Shown here piece after piece: positions 1 to 12,600 of a stretch of 64,000 nt of DNA (its first letter is position 1; each line of letters opens with the position of its first letter). The notes under the pieces were generated by a model. The model ran no database searches. It was not told where the DNA came from and saw only the letters and a list, made by a program, of their open reading frames with translations. The position numbers and the translations under genes were made by a program. This stretch comes from Lineus longissimus (lineage: Eukaryota; Nemertea; Pilidiophora; Heteronemertea; Lineidae), in contig NC_088310.1 of the NCBI RefSeq assembly GCF_910592395.1, positions 5,463,501-5,527,500 of the forward strand, in the 5' to 3' direction.

Positions 1-272
1 TGTTGTAAAAAAATTCGCCTTAGTGCAGGTAGTGAACTAAGTTTTGGCAGTTCTTTCGAATGGCCAGAAGCGGTGCTTATTTCAGCATACCGTCTGGAAA
101 ATACTCAGGATATTTGATGACTATAAAAGCAGTATTATGACAAACTTTTGAATAATTGAAATTTCGTATTTCTGAAGGAGACTCGCAGTACAACACAATG
201 GTGAATAACGTTGCTGAATTTATGACGGGAGTCGCATTTGGATATCTCGAGCTGTAGATTACTCACAACAAG
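1..272. other. Upstream region / possible 5' UTR of the KASH gene
   Basis: This stretch precedes the first recognisable start codon at 273. It has short open frames only, no clear TATA box and no repeat that I recognise. Part of it is probably 5' untranslated sequence of the KASH gene, but the transcription start cannot be placed from sequence. Confidence 0.35.
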
Positions 273-653
273 ATGGCTACCAACGAGAAAAAGACTCCCA
301 TTATACTTTTCGACCTGGGAGCTGACTCCCCTGCTGCATCACCAGTCCTTCCGAAGCGAAGGAAGTTGGAACCAGGAAGCCTAGGGTTGAATCTTCCTGT
401 TCAAGGTTCAATCACAAGTATCAGTTCCTTGAGCAGCGATCTGGATTCACCAGTTCGAGGCTTCCTAACCCCTGAGAAGGGTTTTTTCGATGACTCTTTC
501 GACAGCAGCAACTTGAGTAGTGCTGGTGAAAGTCCCAGTCCCGCGCAGGCACGGAGGTCGCCGAGGAAGAGGTTCAAGAAAGATGCTCTTTGGCGTGCGA
601 TCCAGCCGGCGTACCAGTACCTCATGGATGAAGAGATCATTGAGACTTGCAAG
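273..653 (+). CDS. KASH gene first coding exon: basic Ser/Pro-rich N-terminus
   Basis: This exon encodes residues 1-127. It contains two basic clusters that could act as nuclear localisation signals (PKRRK at 27-31; RRSPRKRFKK at 94-103) and several SP/TP sites. A phenylalanine-aspartate patch follows at 70-78. The segment from about residue 104, ALWRAIQPAYQYLMDEE, looks helical and leads into the spectrin-like exons. The exon ends AAG followed by gtaaga in phase 0. This joins in frame to the phase-0 exon at 5310. Confidence 0.75.
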
Positions 654-3600
654 GTAAGAGATTCTTGGTGGCAGCCTCACAACATCTTCAGATTCTTGCC
701 AAATTCTGCTGAGCATTGCTGCGAACATCCCTAAGAGGGCTTTATAGTAAGTTTGTTTGAAAATGAATACTAATTGGAAGCTAGTATCTTCCAGTCCCAT
801 GGAATTGTCCTGGAGATCATTATGCACGTGTATCGGAAAGTCTCTGTATGAGAATCCCGTCAACATTCCATCTCCTCATCTATTTGCATAGAGTGTGGTG
901 AAGAACCTTTGAAGAACACTTGTGGAAGTCAATAGGGATTCGTCGATGAGTTGGTACATGTTCTTGATGAAAATCGATTGCAGTTTGTGCATGTCTGGAT
1001 ACAACGTTCAAGAAAGAAAGAGAAGAGTATCAGTAATGGAAAAGTTGATACATTCAGTGCTGGTCCAAGATTAGAATCTGAATGATTTTCTTGGATTTTA
1101 GAACTAATTTAAATCGAGTTCTCATTCCTGGTTTCCTCTCAGAAAGCACTGTCTGTATCATGCATTCATGCTTCATTCCAATATGTAGGATCAATTTGTA
1201 TGTTTACTATCATATTTATGGCATCTGATGCAATACCAAAAATAGATAGTGATACTCATGCATGCACATGTATCATACACATGTCCAATCTATTTCATGG
1301 ATATAGAGGTACTTTATTTGACAGTGACCTGATATAGTACTGTCTACCATTGACATTGGTCTACATACCATTATTTGAAATGATTGATGATAATTGAGAA
1401 TGCCTAAATGCTTATGAATCACAATTACAGGCCTGTCCAGATATCTAACCACCATGAAATTCAGATCAGATCCATCTGTGACTCGGTGCCATGGGCATAG
1501 TTTATTAGCGGAGAGGCCCTAGCTCGAGCACAGAGACCCTCAGCTCACAAACTATGTATTTAGCGTTAAATTGGTGATTACTCAAGACATCCGTTGGATC
1601 TGATAACTATAGGTAATGCATTATGCACCGAAGGCCAGCTGGATAATCTCAGTGTAATATTTCTGACGGAACATGTGTTACAAATCGCCTATCTGATAGA
1701 CTTTCTTCAGACATGTTCTGAATTTTGAACACGGCACGGGTCTTTGGCCATTTGATATATTTGTACTCGAAATTGAATTGCAATACATGCACTTCAGACA
1801 GGTGTGGAGTGGTCCAGTGCATGTTTTTGTGTTTTCCCCTACCATGCCAATACGCGGCAATTAAATGCAAGAACAGTGTGTCCATCTATCGAGCAATAGT
1901 TGAACTGGAAGATTGATGACTGTTTGTTGCAACCACCTACACTATTGATATCCCGAGGCTGACAAGGTTTAACGTGAATGCACACATTACATTTCAAAAT
2001 ATTTTTACAAGTCCGTATGTTATTAAAAAATACAATGGCGATAAGAAAGCAAATCTTATAGAGTCCTCATAATCTGGGGGTATTAGGTTCTAATATGTAA
2101 AAATATTACGAATAATTAATTGATATTTGATTGATTACTCCCAATTTCTCCTTCATTTGATGTGGGGATAATTATACCACTATAATGCTCTAACGAGTAT
2201 GGCCTATTATTCAATGATAGATGAATAAGACCAGTCTCGCTCTGAGAATGATATGAACATTCTCGACATTTAGGTCAATAGTTCTTCATATCAGACTGTG
2301 CATTTGTGTTGATGTCACGTACATGACGGATGTCAAGGATGCAGTGTGGACCTAATGTATTTTAATGTGGTATTAAAGAGGAAGATGTTGCAAATCGCCA
2401 CTGATCATGAAGGCAATTCATATCAAAAGCCTTGGGCAAAACCAAAACGTGACGTTTTCGAATCCTTCATCAAAACTGTACTCGACTTTTGGAGCTTACA
2501 TGACAGACCCAAAGCTTGCTGGACTGGAGTATGTACACATCAGTTTAGTTCCCCATTCATATGAAGTTGTTCAGACCAAATGGATTTTCAGCAGTCATTG
2601 TTGTTGCAGTGAGTTCATCCACTTCAGTGCATATGTTTGTCTTTATGCATAGTAATGGATCTCTCTCTATGTTGACTTGTTGATTTTGAACGTTCCAACT
2701 TTCACACATGTGGATGGGATTCAAAATTGTCTAGTTGCGTTTTGCCTACTTGTGAACCCTATGATTGTGCTATACATTGAGTGACTCAACGATATGAACT
2801 GAAAAGAGGTAGTTGATGGAACTCTTCAGCCTAGACAAGCACATCACCGGTATCAGACCAGTCTATTTGCGTACCGGTATACCGCTGTGTTTATTCACCG
2901 AGAGCAACATGAATACTAACTACATGTCTGCGACTTCACCATAGGATGTGAGTGATGCGTTACTGCTATCGCCCTTTCCTTGTGGATCCTCATTTTATCG
3001 TGATCAACCCTGGGTTTGGACTCCACCAGATGAGGAAACCCCATATCATGGACTATGGAGACTTACTCCACGAGATCCACGCCACACGGCAGTACTTCTG
3101 CGTAAGTTCTTCACCTCTGTTGATCCATTCTTCTATCAAAGGTCATGTATTGCAAGCCTGTCTTGCATGCTTCAAAATCTGAAGATGTCTTTTCCAAATT
3201 TGCCAGTTCTTAGTAATTCGTAAAGATTGAACTCCTGAAATAGTAAAGTGGTGCCCAAGATGGGTGCAGAACCACTCAGGTTTCCTACTGTGCCCTGTTG
3301 ATTTAATACCTGGAGTGGTAGCTGATTAGAAACCTATGCCTACCACAAACCAGGTTTACATGTAAATCAAATGTAACCTTAAGTCTTCCATCTTCTTTCA
3401 TCTCACACAAGTTTTTCTTGAGATTGAAAAGATGTTCAAATGTAAGACTTTTCTTGTTGACAAGCACGATTCTTAATTGTGCTACATGTTTGCTTTTCCA
3501 TGCTATGGGCATGAAATCGAAAAAGTAAACAAAAACCCCTTGACTTAGGCGTGTTGATCTTCTTCTCTTGTATTCTGTGCTGTCTTGTTGTGAGTGCTTT

Positions 3601-6600
3601 GTTTCCTGTCGTGCATCAGTTGGCTCTGTTGGCCCAGTGACTCCATTTTCAACCAGAGCAGAGTAAGAGTAGTCGATAACAAACTACATGTGAAGTCTTG
3701 CCTGATAGGTATTGATCCAATGATGTTTGGGCAATAGGTCTGACATCTTAAAACACCGGACCATACAACCCCTCGCTATCAACTCCGGCAAACCCAGAGG
3801 CGTTGCCTCACCAATGCTAAACCAGCTTTGGCGTAAACATATTTTCATTGATTGACAAAAAGTCATTGAGTACATCGTGATTTCTCCGCTTCAATTATTG
3901 ATATTGACTGGGTTAGATTGGCTGTTCAGAAGACACCTTGGAGCTGTTGTCTATCAATATGTTGCGTTTGATAAACCCAACCACTTCTCATGATTTACAT
4001 TTGGCTGCGCAATAGGAAAAGAGTAGACAGTAACAGAAAAACTTAGATGTCACACAGTTTCAAAACACTATAGCTGTGTATCCACATTCTACCATTTTTT
4101 GAAGAGCTCTACATTGTCATGCATATTGGATAAGTACCTGCAATTATAAATTTTTCATTTGGTAACTAGTACTAAACTAGTCCATATTTTCACAAGGTTT
4201 GGAGAGTTATTGTTAATATAAATACCATACATTGGAACTCCAAAGGGAATAGCTATCATATTTTCAAGGCGGCCATGAGATTTTCAGATGTACATTTGTT
4301 CATGAAGCCTGGTAAATGTATCATGAAAAGATTTTTAATCCAATTAGGCTTAACATTTTGACTATTGAAGTCGACACAAAGAGCAAATCATCTTTGCGAA
4401 GAAAACTGTCCAAAAAAGTAAAAAATTGCCTAAAAAGCGCTTTTCCATCGACGAGTCCTTGCTCAAGGCACTGTGCCGTCCCGACCCATGGTTTTCCTCC
4501 TCATGTGGGCCATATTCGTACTTCATCCCCAACTTGTCTTTTGGGAAATCATCTGCTGTCGGTCTTAAGTAACGCTTGGAAATTTTACGACTTGTTTCTC
4601 TGTGCTTAGGGTCTTCAGGGTTTCCTTCAGACATGTAGGAAAATCATTGTAAGTAGTTTCCAAACGAGGCATCAGGCACTGTCATAACATGTATCATAAT
4701 CGTAAAAGATCTCTATCTCGTATCAATCATCCATTCTTCATACCACCTCATCATCGTAATATCACACAATGTCATGATGTATCTATAATCTCATGCTATC
4801 CTGCCATGATAATAGCATGAAACTACGATTTAATGAATTCTAAACTCTAATGTAAAGATATATGCTCATGTCCAGATGCTTCTATCTTACATGCATCTTA
4901 GGTGACATATATTGTCTCCTTACTACACACTATTATCACTTTTAACATCCTTAAATTCATGTCAAATAATGATGCTATAAAAAACTCAGCAAGTCTTCTC
5001 CAATTTCTGTCACCAGTCAGGTGTCATCTTGTGTTTTACAGAAGAAAAAGTCTGTCAGTTATTGAGAGCTTGGGAAAGGAGATGTATTCATTATACAGTA
5101 GATCAACTCTTTTAAGGACACCCTCGGGCTGAAAAGTGTCCTTAATAGAGAGGTGTCCTGATTATAGAGGTGAAATTGAATGCGGACAACCACTTTGGGA
5201 CCAAAATGAGTGTCCTTAGTAGAGAGGGGTCAGCTAAGGGAGTCCCATTGTATATGAAGACTTGGCTGTGTCTTCTTCTGTTATAAATTTCGTGATTCTC
5301 TTGTTGCAGTCGACTGAGAGTGATCTCTCCTGGGACGATGACGAGCTCACCATCAACACTAAAGTCTCCTTCACCGAGTTTATACAGCAATACAAGGAGC
5401 TCACTGATTGGCTCACGACTATTCAGGTGGTCACCCAACGACAGGGGATGACCAGTCTTTCGGAAAAGTATCTCAATCAGGTGGGTCTTCCTTCTTGATG
5501 ATACATGTAAAGAAAGTGACAGTGTTTTCTCTTGTAGTTGGTTGGGTTTTGTTTGAAGTGAACCTACTTTTCCTGCATCCACTATTGAAATTTTTAATAT
5601 AGGCCTATAAATGTAGATTTACCTTGCTCCCTTCGAACCATGTCCCATTCTCATTCAGAGTTACCATGAAGAGATGTTGCAGCGTTCGCCGCGGCGCAAA
5701 CTTTTCAACGACTACGCCAAGCAGCTGATGCGTCGCTTCCCCAACATGAAGGAAGAGATCAACAGCCGCTTGAGGCACCTCAACGAGCAGTGGGTGTTGC
5801 TCGAGAACGCCATCAGCCCACAAGATGGCGCTGACGAGGAGACAATGTTACGAGGTAAGTTTGAATGGTGGTGCCAATTGAAGATGCTGGCGTCAGGTTT
5901 CAAATTTGGATATATGGCTCAAATGGGGCCTATTGTTGTGAAAGACTAGTCATGTTAGTTTTTCAAAAAGAAACCCCTCAAAGTTGAGATACTGACCGAT
6001 AACATTGGCTTAAAATTTGGGGGATTGTGATTACAATTGTCAGAAAATGTTAGACATTGGTGTCCCTTGGGCATAAAAAACAGCCATCTTGACCTCTCTC
6101 TCACCTTACTGTTGTAAGAATTCATCTGACCACTGAGTCTGATAATTCATCAACAAATATTGACAAACCAATCGTAACTGATGTAACTATAAACGGTTGC
6201 TAGGACACTGGACATGTCCTCAGGGTGACTTATCATCCGTGAATGCGGTCATAAAACATTGTGTGGAGTCAGAGCTTGTAAAATATCAAATGGGATATGA
6301 TTGTGGCAGTATGATTTTCTCGCCAATGGATACAGACAAAGGTATTAATCTTTAAATATGTTTGCTTGATATTTGTACAAAATAGATCAAGTGTAAATTC
6401 TACTGTAGACATTATGCAAGATACAATGAGTGTTGTTTCAACTATTCCAAAGGTGTTCATAAAAAGTCCTCGCCTCTTTTTCTCCTGTTCAGATTTGGAG
6501 CTGGACTTGAACGATCTCCGTCGCTGGCTTCACGGTGTTGAGAACACCCTGCTGCCCCTGTGTATACGCCAGAGTTGGACGCAGGAAATGTTGGAAGACA

Positions 6601-9600
6601 AGCTCAAGGAACACCAGGTTAGTACTCTATTGTGTCGCGTTGTTAAACTTGGACCAAGCATTGTGAAAATTTCAAAACATGGATGCCCAGTACCCGATAT
6701 CATTTCCAAATTTCACAATTTTGCACAGTCCATGCAATACTGCCCTCTACAGAGTAGTGGCAGAACTTTTAGTACCTAACACATCTGGTAGATGGCACCA
6801 CAGCTTTTAATATCTGTTGCCAAACTTGAGCTAAAAATATTCAATTGATAAGAAGCTCATTTGAATATGAAAATGATATTGTATAGACCTATTGGCACGG
6901 TGCCATGTTCTCCCTTTATTCTTGGCTGGACCATGTGCCAGGAATTCGGACGCCGCGACTGCGACGTGGCCTATAGCCAAACAAAGAACAAACACTGCAA
7001 CTTTTTTTTAACGCTTTTATTCAATGAGGCTTCTCTCCGAGAATGATTGAAGGCAGAATACGATTATATCCAGAAAAAAATCGTATTCATGATTACCACG
7101 TGACGTCCCTGCTCAGTGATAATCAGCGGGGTTTCAAGCTAGCGTGGCCAATGGCTTACAAATCCAGAGTCAGGTGCTTTGTTCATGCCATGTGGACCTA
7201 TTTTTTCCTGAAAGTTTGAACAATAGAAACTATTATCCATCCATGGCTGTTTTATATCCAAGTTTTGTACTGGACTCATTGCATAAAATTATATTCAACT
7301 CGCAAATGTATGTCATAATGGGTTATAATTTTAGGGCAAAAATTTCAAATATTGAAAATTTGATCAATTGTGTCATAATTCTCCTCTTTTTCTCTTTGAT
7401 TTGTTGGAAACATGATTCTTTCCAACTCCTGAACTTTTTTTACTTTGCATATTCAGCTATTGTGAATTGCGAGAGTGATTATGCATAAATTTGTGCGTTA
7501 ATTACTTATCGCCAAAGTGATGTTGGTGTGATCATGGCTGCTGAAGCGTGGCATGATTTAATGCTCTGTGCTCACTTTGTCAGCCCGTCCAGGTCCATTA
7601 AATACGGAGTCAAATGATGAGAGATAACTCCCTGATTTTCCTCATGGTTTGGTACTATCTTTGTAGCATCAATGAGAATGTCACTTCCTAAGTTCCCTTT
7701 GATTTATACCCAGCTAATCATGATAAATTTTAACATCGCATCAACTAATTAATATACATGTAGCGAAATTATTGGCACGATTTTCATAATCTTTCAAGTA
7801 TCAATTTCTTATGAAATAATTTCGTAAATGTTTCTATATGAAGAGTTCAAAGTTATACACCCATTTCATAATTGGCATAGATTCTGCTATCGTTCTCTTG
7901 AACCTTAGAGGCCATTATTTTGTTCTCTTTGACATGTTTGATGAAGAAATTACTTAAAAGTTCTCTCTACCATAAGGAAATTCAATTAGCATCATTATAA
8001 TTGCACTTGCCTTTGACTTTGATGTCACATTGTTGGGGGTGGAGGTGTTTGATGTCCAGCCAAATGGTTATTGACAACTCAACCAGAATCATTGAGGACT
8101 CGTGCAAAGCACTTGGCTAGTGTGCTCAAGAAAAATTCCCTTTGCCGATGCCGATGCTTGGTTTAATCTGTGTTGCAGTTTGGCAACTTGAACTCCTCAC
8201 TTTCCACCAACCAAAGACAAACTGGAAAATGCAGCCACTTCTACTGCTGATAAGTTTAACTTGGTTTAGTTTTCTATTGTCAGCTTGTCACCACCTCTGA
8301 ATTTTGAGACCCAAGACTCTTTCACTTTCACTTTTGCTGGGTTGAAGATCGGTTGTAGACAATACACAGAAATCAAGTTGTTGAATACCTGCCACAGTTG
8401 AAATGTACTTTAACGCAAAACGAGCCGCGATCTTCATCACTGTCTCTATCCCCAGACATCATTTGAGAAAGAAACCCAACCCTCCCCGGGGAATATCAGT
8501 TTCAGATGAACAAAACTGGCAAATCTGCGACCACATGCTGTCAGCGATTGCAAAGTGTCTCGAAAGTCACTTTTAGGTGATCGCGGCCCATTGTCTTGCG
8601 CATCCTGCCGTCTTAATATTGCAAAAGCTGTTGATTACCACAGGCAGTTGCCAAGCGCAGACAGGTTTTGAAAAGCTATGATTACGACAGCAATTATCAA
8701 AATACTCCTGTGGCCTCGGGCCCAAGAAGTTCTTTCCAAAGCATCAACTTGTACGCTTCGGGATGCTTGATGTTTTTTTCAGTCTGTAGGGTTCTTTCAT
8801 TAGTTAGGATAATCAGGTTCATCAGGCATGTCTTAGTTCTGAAGATTAATTGTCATTAACGTAGTTTAATATCCTGCCATTGATGGACTTGCGAGACATT
8901 TCTTTTTTGTGCTTGGCTGATTTCTGATCTTGATCGCAATCTCAGAGAGGTTGGCACTCATGTACCTCATGTTATATTGAATATTCATAGATAGAAAACT
9001 AGTGTGCATGCCTCATCAGATCCCAAGATGGGTTCTGTTGTCAATATTATTGTAATTCATGCTAAATGCTAATTCATATTGTCTTCGGAGTATCGAGGAT
9101 TGGAAATATCCTCGGGGGAGATAGCCCCAAGCCATCTGTCTGCACCCACAATCATGCACAGCACTCCCTTTATCAGTCCTTATTGTTTCCTTCTTTTGCT
9201 TTGTTCTAAATCGCAATGATTTATGTAGACTCGAGCTGTCAGTCCTATCGGCAATTGGCAAATCGTGCAAGTTTCTTCATTATGAAGTTTGTTCTGTTTA
9301 GTTTCGAATGGAACTCAGTCTGGCTTGAAGTTTTATGGGTTTACACTTCTATGGAGTAATTTTTTTAAAGTCAGACATTCAGTTTAATAACTTTTAAGCA
9401 GATGAGGTGTTACCCAATGCATTTGAGTATGAACTACTGACAAATATGGGATTTCTATATTTTGATGAGAAATTAATCTATTTGATTTGAGGCATCCTTC
9501 CAATTCCCTTCCACCTGCTGTGCCCTTGGGGATTGCTGCAGCTGTGGAAGACTTTGAAAACATTTCATAAAGAGAAGGGGGCATGAAAGCGTGCAGGCTG

Positions 9601-12600
9601 ATCACTGTAGCTCACCGGGTTCACCCCAAGTTGCAAGATTATAAACCACTGCATTGCCCTTTGTATGATGTAGGAATGGTTAAGTTCGGATGAAGCCAAT
9701 CGAAGTTGATGTCACCCTGAAGATACTGGATAGCCAGTACCTTGATCAGTACTTCTGCCTTACAATTGTGATCAACTCAGTGTGAACTAAACTCAAGAAA
9801 AGTGTCATCTGTGGAGACAAACAGATTCATGTAACATACAACGTTCATACATTTTAGATGTAGTGAGATATCGAAAATATGCACGGCTGTCTTTTATAAT
9901 GAGAATAATATGTGATAATCTATCGTTGATCCTTTTGTCGCGGTACTCAGTGTATGAATAACTCATTAGAGGATTAAAGTCATGTGATACCTAACCATTA
10001 AATGTCGCATTTCTTGAGTATGAAATATGATAACATTGGTATCGAGGAGGAGAGATTTTTGGCGTGGGTGGCCATGTTGTCTTAGAGCTTGTCTTTTGTT
10101 TATCATCTGAAGGAAAACTGTTCATAGCCATGTGAGATTGGCTCTTCTTACTAGCTGTCCACATGGGACCATTGTTAATTGCAGTTTTGGTTGAAGAGAA
10201 ATATGAACAGCATGTCTCATTCTTCTGATTGAATGAAGATGACCTTGCAACACTCTTTGAGGGAATAAATATGCTGTTGTTCCTTGAAGCTCTCTTTTGA
10301 TACATCTGTATTAACTTAAAAGAACAAATAGAAGATAATATTGGTATATTGCCAAATGTAATCTCTTTAAGAAATGAAAGAGCTTCTTCTATCAAATGTA
10401 ATCTCTTTGATAAATGAAAGAGCTACTTTTATCTAAAAGAAAGTCATGTTTCGAAATCTTGTCCGATGTCATTATATCATAGTTGACCCACTTCCTGTTT
10501 AGGGCTGTTCTGCTTGTCAGTGTCACCATCTTGTGGTGTGGGGTAGTTTGAAACTACTTTAGCCGATGACCATAAGGACACACTCTAAAATTAGTGAACG
10601 AGTCGAGACGTCGTGGCAGTTTTTTGATTGAAATGTACACAAAATATCTGAATCACTTTGTCTTGTTCAATTTTTGAATTCTGCAGTTCCGCAGATTCAC
10701 GTTCTTTCGCATTCAGGTTTCCTTCTTTGAATTGAGTTTATCAGCTGGGTAATGGCCAAATATAGTTGTAGTGACCAACTGAGATAGAGGTTATCATAAT
10801 ATAGTGTTTGCTCTTATGTTCTTATCGCTTGAATTATGCATTGGGCAGACCGTTTTTTAGCAATAACAGTTTGAGCTGTACGTGCCTGCTGGTCACACGT
10901 TTGAAAATCAAGCTCCTTCCTTCTTTGAGTTGGCTTGGCTTTTCTTACCTTTCCATTTCAAAGAACATCATCAGCCTCAAACTTACTTTTCCCTTGAAGT
11001 TGCTTACAATTGGAAGGAATTTGGCTACCTTTATTTTCTCGAGCTAAACATGTCTCATAAATGTCAACACATTTCAAGACTGTTCCTTGCTCATCTTTAG
11101 TTTCTTCGAGGAAGTCACCAGATGGAACCCAACCAGACTCCAGTGTCATCACGGAGATGAACGAGGATTCTTTTCCCCCAAGATAGTTCCTTTACTGACC
11201 GTAGAACATCGCAGCAAAGTGAATTATTCATCATAATGATCTCTTGCGCTGAGCTCGGCGAGACGAGCAGAATCAGATACGGGGAAACGTCATCGTTTTC
11301 CACTGCGGATCAGGCTATCGCAAATTATCAATATTTCTACAACATCAGCAACACTGTGTGACAAATCTATCGGATACGTTGAGATTTTCACCAGTTACTG
11401 ACTGGTGAGATCTGTGATCATGGTGTAGGGTATTTTTTACCCATCTTTGACCAATATTCCCTCCATCTGTTCTTTCCGAGCCGTCTTTGGGAGTATTGAT
11501 AACCGTCCGTGTTGTTGATGTACATTTTACATGTACATGATGTACATTGCTCTACATTCGACATGTACATTATAGTGTATGTTCGTCATCTTTCATCTTG
11601 TGGATATTATCGTAAGATCGTGTTCCCTTAACTTGACAGGTGAGTTGCCTTTCTACTCTTTGGCATTTTTATGAAATTGATCTACTCGTATTGTTTTCAT
11701 CATTCATATGTACAGAAATCAGCAGATAGGTTCAGTTGGAGTATTACCAATGTTCAAGATTCAAATGACCAATGTGCATTCTCATCATGGTAATACATGT
11801 AGTTCCCTGTACAGGCTTGTACAGGTGCAGGAAATCCCAGAAATTGGAAAAAGAAAAAAGTTTTGTTGAATTTCTATCTCGATTAGACTATTTATCTTTG
11901 GAGTTTGGTCCATTGTGACATATCATGAAATTTTTGGTCACAAGATGATCTGAAGTTTTGGCATATTGTCACATTGTACTTTAATTGGGAGTCACTCCAG
12001 GTGTCTCACTAGACTGATAAGATCAAAATCAATGTTGAGGTAGTCAAAATATAATTCTACATGTACTTTCTGTGCAAGTGTTTTTAAGCCCAGTGAGAAA
12101 TGTTTTTGTAGCATAAATTCTTTGCATGTGTGAGTTTATTTTCAGGCTGTAGACTTTGCAGGTTAATTGTGGTCAGGGTTTGTCCAAAATCTGAAAGTTA
12201 TACACTCGGGTTTCAGTATGACACCTGATCACATTGGATCATTTCTGTGTGACCTGAACTGACTCCTACCACAATACGTCTACTGTATTATTTCCACTAT
12301 CATATTAATAAAGCCAGGGGGATATTCGAGTGAGTGAAATCTGCTAATTCCCTCATGCGGGCTATGAATACTGAAACCCAATTCGTCCGATTTTTTTTCT
12401 GAGGAGGTATAGTTTCTCCTAATTAGAACATCTCTGGAAGTGAGTGTTTCAATTCTTTTGTCTGGTATATTCCTACCCCCAGCCACCCCTACATGTCTGC
12501 TATTATTTGACGTAGCCTTATAATCGTCACAGCACGTGCACATTTTCTCCAGGCTTGCGCTATCTTCGAAAATCTTTCCAGATTTTGGTTACCATGGAAA

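Noticed and set aside
2945-3101. Exon-like open segment (reads DVSDALLLSPFP at its start) after an atag acceptor, with a cgtaag donor.
   Set aside because: Including it between exons 273-653 and 5310-5480 leaves one extra base and breaks the frame, while direct joining of those exons is phase-perfect. It could only work with another unseen exon.
5042-5092. Short segment after ttttacag with coding-like frame, which could restore phase after 2945-3101.
   Set aside because: It would need a weak donor inside the first bases of the MITE-like repeat at 5096. The evidence is too thin to add to the model.
7056-7088. Perfect 9-bp inverted repeat (GAATACGAT and complement) with a 15-nt loop.
   Set aside because: The stem is too short for a microRNA precursor and no conserved neighbour suggests a function. 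It is expected by chance in 64 kb.
9991-10395. 134-codon open frame on the minus strand in the 10.6-kb intron.
   Set aside because: Composition is that of translated AT-rich intron, it overlaps a local duplication, and it shows no family resemblance or splice support.
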